From NCBI GenBank assembly GCA_024640925.1, contig JAHEEB010000376.1, positions 1-5,308 on the forward strand: a stretch of 5,308 nucleotides of DNA, read 5' to 3'. Source of the DNA: Bacteroidota bacterium (GTDB lineage Bacteria > Bacteroidota > Bacteroidia > Bacteroidales > UBA10428). A program made the translations under genes and the position numbers. This document shows, piece after piece, positions 1 through 5,308 of this stretch. Under the pieces are notes generated by a model. The model was not told the origin of the DNA, did not search any database, and was given only the letters and a program-made list of their open reading frames with translations. How positions within the stretch are numbered: the stretch's first letter is position 1; each line of letters begins with the position of its first letter.

Positions 1-211
1 CTGAGATCCAGTTCATAAGATTTTGTACACAAGATCCCTTGCCTGAGATCCGGTTCATGAGATCTTGTATACGAAATTCCTTGCCTGAGATCCGGTTCAT
101 GAGATCTTGTACACGAAATTCTTTGCCTGAGATCCGGTTCATGAGATCTTGTATACGAAATTCCTTGCCTGAGATCCGGTTCATGAGATCTTGTATACGA
201 AATTCCTTTGC
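1..211. repeat. Type A block: five 42-43 bp units
   Basis: Units 2 (43-84) and 4 (127-168) are identical. Unit 3 (85-126) differs at two positions: GTACAC for GTATAC, and TTCTTTGC for TTCCTTGC. Unit 5 (169-211) matches unit 2 plus one extra T in the tail. Unit 1 (1-42) is the most diverged. Its core at 19-36 is a near-perfect inverted repeat, GATTTTGTACACAAGATC, with one T-G pair. In units 2-5 the left half of that core remains (GATCTTGTATAC) but the right half has become GAAATTC, so the dyad is mostly lost. The near identity of units 2-5 suggests recent duplication or homogenisation. Confidence 0.93.
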
Positions 212-334
212 CTGAGATCCAGAGCATGAAATCCCGGGTTGGGATCTCTTGCCTGAGATCCAGTTCATGAAATCCCGGGTTGGGATCTCTTGCCTGAGAT
301 CCGGTTCATGAAATCCCGGGTTGGGATCTCTTGC
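212..334. repeat. Type B block: three 41 bp hairpin units
   Basis: Units 6 (212-252), 7 (253-293) and 8 (294-334) keep the type A head and tail but carry a different core centred on CCCGGGTTGGG. They differ from one another only in the head (AGAGC, AGTTC, GGTTC). In each, GAAATCCC and GGGATCTC flank a 5-nt loop: 228-248, 269-289 and 310-330. On the minus-strand transcript the arms read GAGAUCCC and GGGAUUUC, which pair over all 8 positions with one G-U wobble. The plus-strand version has an A-C mismatch at that place. The three hairpins are spaced by exactly 41 bp, downstream of the WD40 gene. They lack U-tracts, so intrinsic termination is unlikely, but they could block 3' exonucleases. Confidence 0.9.
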
Positions 335-371
335 CTGAGATCCAGGGCATGAAATCCCAATATTGGAATTG
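335..371. repeat. Decayed terminal repeat unit with its own dyad
   Basis: The ninth unit starts with CTGAGATCCAGGGCATGAAATCCC, matching type B up to the core (head at 335-352, GAAATCC at 351-357), then departs. In place of the type B right arm it has CCAATATTGG at 357-366, a perfect 10-bp palindrome. This extends to 353-370 with one mismatched pair (AAT on the left, ATT on the right). No tail CTTGC follows, so the array ends here. This is either a degenerate edge unit or a third core type. Confidence 0.75.
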
Positions 372-394
372 AATTAGTTATAGATGAAGTTGAA

Positions 395-423
395 TCAAAC
401 CTTTGCGGTTTCCTATGGTTTGA
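395..423 (-). terminator. Weak inverted repeat, possible transcript 3' end
   Basis: TCAAACC at 395-401 is the reverse complement of GGTTTGA at 417-423, giving a 7-bp stem with a 15-nt loop. A competing smaller pairing exists (AAACC 397-401 with GGTTT 407-411). It lies about 20 bp past the WD40 stop codon on the minus strand, where a terminator would be expected. After the hairpin the minus strand reads TTCAACTTC, so there is no proper T-tract. The call rests only on position and symmetry and is weak. Confidence 0.3.
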
Positions 424-424
424 A

Positions 425-443
425 GATCCTGAAATCAGGTATC
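425..443 (-). other. Small hairpin overlapping the WD40 stop codon
   Basis: CCTGA (428-432) and TCAGG (435-439) form a short stem, extended by GAT (425-427) with ATC (441-443) around a bulged T at 440. The outer arm includes two bases of the WD40 gene's TGA stop (444-442). The stretch GATCCTGAAATC also resembles a shortened piece of the repeat head (GATCC...TGAAATC), so it could be a relic of the array. It is too small and lacks a T-tract to be a convincing terminator. Confidence 0.35.
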
Positions 444-1584
444 AAGGTATGTTCTTATAATTATTCTTTTCTTCGTATCTGGCAAAATATTTATTAATCA
501 ACTCGTGATATTTTTGTTGGTCTTGTTTCCGGCGTTCTTCATATTGCTCCTTTGATTCGCCTTTCTGCTTTGGCGCGAATATATTAGCCTGGCTCATATC
601 TGCATTGAATCCGGAACCATATTCAGTTTCTACCTCAATAATCTTTGCCGATTTCCAAAGAAGTACCTTTCCATCGGAACCGGCAGTTGCAACATAAAAT
701 CCATCAGCGCTCGTGGTAACAGCGTTTACTGCTCCTTCGTGCAAAATATAGCTATAAATTTTTTTTCCAGTTGTTACCTCCCAAATTATAACTGTACCAT
801 CGGTTGAAGCGCTGTACAGAAAATACCCGTCTGGCGAGAACTCTATATCCACCACGGAACCACTATGTCCAACATAAGTCTTAATTACCTCCTGTGTTGA
901 CATATTCCACAAGCGGATAGACATATCGCCCGAAGCAGAAGCAAAATAACCAGCATTCGGATGAAACGTGACATCGAATATATTGGCGGTGTGTTTTTCT
1001 AATGAATGCATCATTTCGCCAGTTAGTGCATTCCATATTTTTATTGACTGATCCAATGAACCACTAACGATATATTTTTCATCGGGACTAAATGATACAG
1101 GTAACGTGCTTTTTTTATGACCTTCGAGAACAAGTTCCATCTTTTGTGTTTTTACATCCCAGACTTTTATCTTATTATCATACGAGCCGGCAGTAAGTTT
1201 ATTCCTCTCGGGTGCAAAATCGATCGACCATATATGGGTTGCATTTCCTTCATAAAGGGCTATTTTGTTGTTCAGCAAATCAATTAATTTAATATCAGAA
1301 CCAGCGGTCACAAAGAGTTTATCTTCACCATAGAATTCTACATCCTTTATAGGGAAATAGTTCTCGGTATATTTGTATTCAATCTCACCAGAGAGAAGGT
1401 TGTATATTATTAATGATTTATCTTCGCCACCCGAGGCAAGGTATTTTCCGCCGGGACTAAATGCCACACAATTTACCACGCCTTTATGTTCCTTGTATTC
1501 CCTAATCAAATAGTTCTCTTCCTCCTGACATATAAGGTTAACCTGTATCAGGCAGAATAAAGCGATTATCGATGTTCTGAACAT
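442..1584 (-). CDS. Secreted WD40 repeat (seven-bladed beta-propeller) protein
   Basis: The 380-residue product starts with a probable Sec signal peptide (MFRTSIIALFCLIQVNLIC, then Q20). The Cys lacks a proper lipobox, so a lipoprotein is less likely. Residues about 31-312 hold seven WD40 repeats: about 31-72, 73-112, 113-154, 155-196, 197-238, 239-280 and 281-312. Visible signatures are GH near blade starts (GHKKS, GHSGS), FSPDE and FSPDG turns, and blade ends such as VWD, IWN, LWN, IWE and LWK. Blade 2 is degenerate and has no Trp. Seven blades would close one propeller, a protein-binding scaffold without catalysis. Residues about 313-380 form a charged, probably helical tail rich in Lys, Glu, Gln and Tyr. 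The ATG start is preceded by an AT-rich stretch with no Shine-Dalgarno site and lies 13 bp after the DUF3108 stop, so the two are probably cotranscribed. The partner is unknown. Propeller and export are well supported; the role is not. Confidence 0.93.
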   Translation of the reverse strand: MFRTSIIALFCLIQVNLICQEEENYLIREYKEHKGVVNCVAFSPGGKYLASGGEDKSLIIYNLLSGEIEYKYTENYFPIKDVEFYGEDKLFVTAGSDIKLIDLLNNKIALYEGNATHIWSIDFAPERNKLTAGSYDNKIKVWDVKTQKMELVLEGHKKSTLPVSFSPDEKYIVSGSLDQSIKIWNALTGEMMHSLEKHTANIFDVTFHPNAGYFASASGDMSIRLWNMSTQEVIKTYVGHSGSVVDIEFSPDGYFLYSASTDGTVIIWEVTTGKKIYSYILHEGAVNAVTTSADGFYVATAGSDGKVLLWKSAKIIEVETEYGSGFNADMSQANIFAPKQKGESKEQYEERRKQDQQKYHELINKYFARYEEKNNYKNIP

Positions 1585-1597
1585 ATTTACTATATTT

Positions 1598-2407
1598 TTA
1601 GTTTACAACTTTAGCTTCTATCGGGTACTTTAAACCAGTTGCCGAATCAAGATAAGCTTTAACCGAACCAATAAGAATCTTGGCTTCCACAAGAACAGGC
1701 ACATGTACCTTATCGTCCGTTACCCATACAGTCATATCTTCGCCGCCCGAAAAAATGGTTCCTTCAATTAGTAAAACTGAGAATTTTATGCAACGATACG
1801 TATTATCTTTCTTATCTGTGATATATTCTTTACCAAGATAGCGAATATAAAGGTTATATACCTTGTTTTCGATAATTGTGGTAACCGGAATGGTCTTTCC
1901 TGGTATAAGTCCTGTAAAATCGAGGTCGCGGGCGTAATAAACCAGCGAAAGCAAATCAAAGGTACAGTTTGTGATATCAACCGTATCGTTATAAAATGGC
2001 TTATCGGAGTTTTTAATGGATGCAAACGACTGGTTATTTTTCCAGTCGAAGACATATTTGTGATCAACCTCATATCCGCCTTCGAAATTCTGTCTGCGTG
2101 ACCAGAGGGGCAGGAGGGTCTCTTTATCAAGGTAAGACTGATAATGATCGCGAACTTTATACAGCCAATCATACGATTGGTGGGTTGCTCCTAAACCATC
2201 CAGGTGATATATCTCCCGGTCAAAGTATTTCCCTGGTTTTACTCTAAAATCGACCCAGCCGGCATTAACCCAGAATATCCCCCAATTATAATAAATGGTA
2301 TATTTAATATCTTCACCCTCTTTATATACAGTCTGCCGGTTCTGGCACTGAGGGTAAATTTCAATGGCAAGAAGACAAACAATAAGGATATTTAAAATTC
2401 GCAGCAA
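1598..2407 (-). CDS. DUF3108 family exported protein, TTG start
   Basis: The 269-residue product begins with a hydrophobic segment (LRILNILIVCLLAIEIYP, about residues 2-19) that fits a Sec signal peptide. The rest matches the DUF3108 pattern as I know it: YKEGEDIKYTIYYNWG at 28-43, an NAGW turn at 48-51, DWLYKVRDHYQSYLD at 80-94 followed by TLLPLW, FDLLSLVYYARDLDF at 150-164, and a C-terminal MTVWVTDDKVHVPV then IGSVKAYL at about 225-253. The family is predicted to be beta-rich and periplasmic or envelope-associated; its biochemical role is not established. No in-frame ATG lies near the N-terminus. TTG at 2407-2405 is the first usable start, four codons after an in-frame TAG at 2422-2420, and it places the signal peptide correctly. 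The 50-bp gap to the macrodomain gene holds no clear terminator, and the WD40 gene follows after 13 bp. The family call is from memory of conserved motifs. Confidence 0.87.
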   Translation of the reverse strand: MLRILNILIVCLLAIEIYPQCQNRQTVYKEGEDIKYTIYYNWGIFWVNAGWVDFRVKPGKYFDREIYHLDGLGATHQSYDWLYKVRDHYQSYLDKETLLPLWSRRQNFEGGYEVDHKYVFDWKNNQSFASIKNSDKPFYNDTVDITNCTFDLLSLVYYARDLDFTGLIPGKTIPVTTIIENKVYNLYIRYLGKEYITDKKDNTYRCIKFSVLLIEGTIFSGGEDMTVWVTDDKVHVPVLVEAKILIGSVKAYLDSATGLKYPIEAKVVN

Positions 2408-2438
2408 AAGTGTTTTTTTCTACTAAATTAGAAATCGT

Positions 2439-2450
2439 AAGGATATCCTT
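2439..2450. repeat. 12-bp perfect palindrome between genes
   Basis: AAGGATATCCTT is a perfect 12-bp palindrome in the 50-bp gap between the macrodomain stop and the DUF3108 start. As RNA it would form only a 4-bp stem with a 4-nt loop, so it is not a terminator. Adjacent bases give a second overlapping dyad (CCTTCAAGG at 2447-2455). It could be a protein-binding site for local control of the DUF3108-WD40 pair, or chance. Confidence 0.3.
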
Positions 2451-2457
2451 CAAGGTT

Positions 2458-2988
2458 TTACCCCAGTATATTTTTATAAATTGTAAAGTTTTCTTCGTCG
2501 AAAACAATAAAGATTACCTTTTTAAGAGTAGTAGGCGTCTCGATGAAACTTTTAACGGTATTTATGGCAATTTCAGCAGCTTTTTCCTTTGGAAATGCAT
2601 AAACTCCGGTACTAATATTCGGGAAGGCTATGCTTTCCATCTTAAATTCATTCGCAATGAGCAGGCAGTTAACATAACAGGAACGAAGAAGTTTTTCTTC
2701 ATCTTTATTGCCTCCATACCAAACTGGTCCAACAGTATGGACTACCCATTTTGCAAGAAGATTATATCCGCTGGTAAGCTTTGCCTGACCCGTAGGGCAC
2801 CCTTTTAATGTTTTGCATTCATCTAACAAACCAGGACCCGCTGCTTTATGGATAGCGCCATCAACACCTCCGCCACCCAGCAGAGAGGTGTTTGCCGCGT
2901 TGACAATAGCATCTACCTTAAGTTTTGTGATATCTCCCTTAGTTAGTTCTATTGATGTCATATAAATGGGTTTATCGTAACTCGGCAT
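2458..2988 (-). CDS. MacroD/YmdB-type macrodomain protein (O-acetyl-ADP-ribose deacetylase / ADP-ribosyl hydrolase)
   Basis: A single macrodomain fills the 176-residue product. Landmarks are KGDITKL at 17-23 (the Asp contacts adenine in the family), VNAANTSLLGGGGVDGAIH at 29-47, GCPTGQAKLTSGY at 63-75, VVHTVGPVW at 82-90 and NISTGVYAFP at 124-133. Asn33 and Asp43 sit where E. coli YmdB has its catalytic Asn and Asp, ten residues apart, so the enzyme should be active. Such enzymes remove acetyl from O-acetyl-ADP-ribose and ADP-ribose from acidic side chains in the cytoplasm. GVYAFP replaces the more usual GVYGYP next to the phosphate loop. The first ATG overlaps pheT by 17 bp. A second ATG (codon 10, at 2961-2959) lies 10 bp past the pheT stop and would give 167 residues, nearer the YmdB N-terminus, so it may be the real start. 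Tight linkage suggests cotranscription with pheT. The substrate in this organism is unknown. Confidence 0.95.
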   Translation of the reverse strand: MPSYDKPIYMTSIELTKGDITKLKVDAIVNAANTSLLGGGGVDGAIHKAAGPGLLDECKTLKGCPTGQAKLTSGYNLLAKWVVHTVGPVWYGGNKDEEKLLRSCYVNCLLIANEFKMESIAFPNISTGVYAFPKEKAAEIAINTVKSFIETPTTLKKVIFIVFDEENFTIYKNILG

Positions 2989-5308
2989 TTAATTCTTTTA
3001 CAAGCCGGTCTGTAATTTTTCCCATTATACGATCGATTTCTTTATCGGTTAATGTTTTTTCTTCATCTTGAAGGTAGAAACTTACAGCATACGATTTTTT
3101 GCCTTCGGGTATACCTTTGCCTTTATAATAATCGAATAGGTTGATCCTCTTAAGCAGCTTATTTTCGGCCTGTTGTGCGAGTTTCTTTATATTGGCAAAC
3201 TCAATCTTTTCATCAATAAGCAGGGCTAAATCCCTTCTTACCTCGAAGAAGCGGGGCATTTCTCTAAAGTAAATCCTGCTGTCGGACATGCGAACTAAAT
3301 TATCCCAGCGTATTTCAGCAAAAACTACCTCCTGGTTGATATCAAACTGTTTCAGAAGTTTTGGGTTAACAATACCAACTTCTGCAAGCAATTTGTTTTT
3401 TAGCGAATAACTTATTCCACCAGCAAAAATATCATCTTTGCCTTCAAGAGGTTCAATCGATGCGTTATCGCTGTTTATACCAAGTTTGCCAAAAATATTT
3501 TCGACATATCCTTTTACAAAAAAGAATCCGGCTTTTTTTTCTGGCGAAATCCAATTAGGTTCAGTTTTATTGCCAGTAGTAAAAATACCAATCCTTCTTT
3601 CTTCGTCGTATCCGGCAAGAGCATATTCAGGGTTCGATTTGCCTGTTAAACGGTAACAACGGCCATATTCAAATAAACAAAGGCTCGAATTTTGCCTGTT
3701 AATATTGTGAATAATAGCTTCCAGTCCGCCAAAAAGCAAGGTCTGCCTCATAACATTCAAATCGGAGCTAAGCGGGTTGAGCATAGGTACGCAATTTGTC
3801 CCGGGGTATGTTTTGAGCGAAGTATAATACTGACTTTTTGTAAGAGAATTCGACATAATTTCGTTAAAACCATTCGAAGCCATAAAATCAGAGACTTGGT
3901 TTACCAGCACTTCATTGTCGGGTTTTACCGAGGGAGACAAACTGGCATTTATTTTTGTCGAAAACTCAACATTATTATACCCATAAATTCGCAATATCTC
4001 TTCAATTACGTCGGCTTCGCGGCTGACATCGACCCGGTAAGCCGGGACTTTTAATACAAGTTGATCACCAGATTCCGATTCAATGGTAATATCTAAGGAA
4101 TTCAGTATTTTTTTAATTAATGGCCTGTCGAGCTTTTTACCAATTAACCTGTCGATATGATTGTAATCCACTTCTACCCTGAAAGGAGGAATAGGAGAGG
4201 GGTAGATATCGGTTATTCCGGAAGTAATTTTTCCTCCGGCTATTTCCTGGATCAACAGGGCTGCACGCTTAAGGGCAATAATCGTATTTTCAGGGTCTAC
4301 ACCTCTTTCGAAGCGGAAAGATGAATCGGTATTTAACATATGTCGGCGTGCTGAACGCCTTGTATTGGTCGGATCGAAATAGGCACTTTCGAGAAATATA
4401 TTTTTAGTGGCTTCAGATACACCAGAATTAATACCACCAAAGATACCGGCGAGACAGGCTGCGTTTTTACTGTCACAAATCATCAGATCATCAGAAGAAA
4501 GTTTACGTTCCAGGCCATCAAGGGTAATAAAACTTGTTCCTTCATCCATTTTGCGGACAACAATTTGGTTTCCTTCAAGCATTCCGGCATCGAAGGCATG
4601 AAGAGGCTGACCTAATTCGTGCATGACAAAGTTAGTGATATCAACAACATTGTTTATTGAGTTTTGCCCGATTGATTTCAAACGGTTTTGCAGCCATTTG
4701 GGCGAAGGGGCAATGGTAACATTTGTAATAGTTAATCCGCTATATCGTTTGCACGCTTCGTTATCAAGAACTTTTACTCCTATAGCAAAGCTGTTGTCGC
4801 CAGGTTGAAATTTCGAAACATCGGGTTTTACTAGTTTAACTTCGGTCTGCTGCGATAAGTAAGCAGCCAGATCGCGGGCAACGCCAAAATGCGAACCAGC
4901 ATCGATACGATTAGGAGTTAACCCTATTTCAAAAATCATATCGGAATGCAGGTTGAAATAGCTGGCAGCAGGAGTTCCCACTTTGGCATCTGCACCAAGA
5001 ACCATAATTCCATCGTGACTGGTTCCAATGCCAAGTTCATCTTCCGCACAAATCATACCTTCCGAAGGCTCGCCACGAAGCTTGGTCTTCTGAATAGTAA
5101 AACTTTTGTCGCCCATGTATACTTCAGCTCCTAGAGCAGCAACAATTACTTTTTGTCCGGCCGCCACATTTGGGGCACCACATACAATATGCAAAGGTTC
5201 TCCCTGTCCGACATTTACCGTGGTAACACTTAGTTTATCGGCATTTGGATGTTTGCCACAAGTGAGTACTTCACCCACAACATAATTCTTGAGTCCGCCT
5301 TTAATTTC
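2972..5308 (-). CDS. pheT: Phenylalanyl-tRNA synthetase beta subunit, 5' end cut by window edge
   Basis: PheT pairs with PheS in the cytoplasmic alpha2-beta2 enzyme that charges tRNA-Phe, and it carries the editing site. The frame is open to the right edge, giving 778 visible residues from EIKGGLKNYVVGEVL. The family begins about 40 residues earlier, so full length should be near 820. Domains in visible numbering: OB-fold tRNA-binding about 1-115 (KHPNADKL, VCGAPN, GMICAEDELG); B3/B4 editing region about 180-345, with GQPLHAFD at 233-240 and SSFRFERGVDP at 329-339; B5 about 375-445, with the Mg-binding signature VDVSREADVIEEILRIYGY at 426-444; a catalytic-like core; and C-terminal FDX-ACB about 680-778 (REMPRFFEVRRDLAL onward). 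All sections are intact, with no frameshift. The GTG at 5278-5276 is internal, not the start. The end overlaps the macrodomain gene. pheS is not seen here. Confidence 0.97.
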   Translation of the reverse strand, partial: EIKGGLKNYVVGEVLTCGKHPNADKLSVTTVNVGQGEPLHIVCGAPNVAAGQKVIVAALGAEVYMGDKSFTIQKTKLRGEPSEGMICAEDELGIGTSHDGIMVLGADAKVGTPAASYFNLHSDMIFEIGLTPNRIDAGSHFGVARDLAAYLSQQTEVKLVKPDVSKFQPGDNSFAIGVKVLDNEACKRYSGLTITNVTIAPSPKWLQNRLKSIGQNSINNVVDITNFVMHELGQPLHAFDAGMLEGNQIVVRKMDEGTSFITLDGLERKLSSDDLMICDSKNAACLAGIFGGINSGVSEATKNIFLESAYFDPTNTRRSARRHMLNTDSSFRFERGVDPENTIIALKRAALLIQEIAGGKITSGITDIYPSPIPPFRVEVDYNHIDRLIGKKLDRPLIKKILNSLDITIESESGDQLVLKVPAYRVDVSREADVIEEILRIYGYNNVEFSTKINASLSPSVKPDNEVLVNQVSDFMASNGFNEIMSNSLTKSQYYTSLKTYPGTNCVPMLNPLSSDLNVMRQTLLFGGLEAIIHNINRQNSSLCLFEYGRCYRLTGKSNPEYALAGYDEERRIGIFTTGNKTEPNWISPEKKAGFFFVKGYVENIFGKLGINSDNASIEPLEGKDDIFAGGISYSLKNKLLAEVGIVNPKLLKQFDINQEVVFAEIRWDNLVRMSDSRIYFREMPRFFEVRRDLALLIDEKIEFANIKKLAQQAENKLLKRINLFDYYKGKGIPEGKKSYAVSFYLQDEEKTLTDKEIDRIMGKITDRLVKELNAELR

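Larger units (their letters stand above)
1..359. repeat. Tandem array of nine 41-43 bp intergenic units
   Basis: Nine head-to-tail units begin with CTGAGATCC at 1, 43, 85, 127, 169, 212, 253, 294 and 335, giving periods of 42, 42, 42, 42, 43, 41, 41 and 41 bp. Every unit shares the head CTGAGATCCRGTTCATGA with small changes (unit 1 has ATAA; units 6 and 9 have AGAGCATGA and AGGGCATGA). Units 1-8 end in CTTGC or TTTGC. The middle of the unit differs between blocks. There are no unique spacers, so this is a satellite-like array and not a CRISPR. The window opens exactly on a unit boundary, so the true left end is probably outside. The array lies downstream of the WD40 gene, in the 3' region of the minus-strand gene string. 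Its function is unknown; a REP/BIME-like transcript-end or nucleoid role is only a guess. Confidence 0.97.

Noticed and set aside
1..211. A 14-residue-repeat protein encoded by the type A block
   Set aside because: Because 42 is a multiple of three, one plus frame and two minus frames stay open through units 1-5. There is no initiation context, unit 5's extra T and the 41-bp units break the frames, and at least one unit difference is an amino-acid change (Ile/Val). The open frames look like a by-product of the period.
212..334. Type B hairpins as intrinsic terminators
   Set aside because: The stems are reasonable but none is followed by a T-tract on either strand, and three identical copies in series fit a repeat element better.
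1..359. CRISPR array
   Set aside because: The whole 41-43 bp unit repeats head to tail. There are no unique spacers between constant repeats, and no cas genes are present.
1786..2172. Minus-strand 128-codon frame inside the DUF3108 gene
   Set aside because: It lies in another frame of the same strand within a gene that has a clear family pattern. The translation is low-quality and matches nothing I recognise.
2020..2395. Plus-strand open frames opposite the DUF3108 gene
   Set aside because: They are antisense to a well-supported gene and their translations show no recognisable domain.
2410..2808. Plus-strand 132-codon frame opposite the macrodomain gene
   Set aside because: It is antisense to the conserved macrodomain motifs, and its product is composed of Phe-, Ile- and Asn-rich shadow sequence.
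3438..5134. Several plus-strand frames of 61-120 codons opposite pheT
   Set aside because: The pheT frame is intact over its full visible length with all family motifs. The opposite frames are short and unrelated to known proteins.
5276..5278. GTG as the pheT start codon
   Set aside because: The frame continues upstream to the window edge with family-typical residues (KGGLKNYVVGEVL), so this codon is internal.

Overview
The window looks like a chromosome fragment from a member of the Bacteroidota. The DNA is AT-rich. None of the four genes has a clear Shine-Dalgarno site, and the sequence before several starts is A-rich. The genes also fit that phylum: a Bacteroidota-style PheT, a DUF3108 exported protein, and a secreted WD40 protein whose probable signal peptide ends next to a Gln. 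The phylum is an inference from these traits; no closer placement is possible from this sequence.

All four genes lie on the minus strand, so transcription reads from the right edge to the left. In that order they are: pheT, the phenylalanyl-tRNA synthetase beta subunit, cut by the right edge so that roughly 40 N-terminal residues are missing (5308-2972); a MacroD/YmdB-type macrodomain protein overlapping the end of pheT by 17 bp (2988-2458); a DUF3108 family exported protein that appears to start at TTG (2407-1598); and a secreted seven-repeat WD40 beta-propeller protein (1584-442). Gaps are -17 bp (or +10 bp if the second macrodomain ATG is used), 50 bp and 13 bp, and no convincing terminator lies between the genes, so a single transcript is plausible. 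The first two products are cytoplasmic (tRNA charging; ADP-ribose or O-acetyl-ADP-ribose chemistry). The last two are predicted to be exported. The string is therefore best read as two small pairs that are co-oriented rather than one pathway.

The left 441 bp hold no supported gene. Positions 1-359 are a tandem array of nine units of 41-43 bp, already in phase at base 1, so the array probably continues beyond the window. It has two sharply separated blocks: units 1-5 are 42-43 bp with one core, and units 6-8 are 41 bp with another. Unit 9 is a decayed end unit with a third core. All units share an 18-bp head and a short tail, and most of the cores are inverted repeats. A heptamer close to GARATYY recurs every 13-14 bp through the array, which suggests that the 42-bp unit grew from a 14-bp module. 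Between the array and the WD40 stop codon are two weak inverted repeats that may form the 3' end of the transcript. The array is the least ordinary part of the window. The genes themselves belong to known families.
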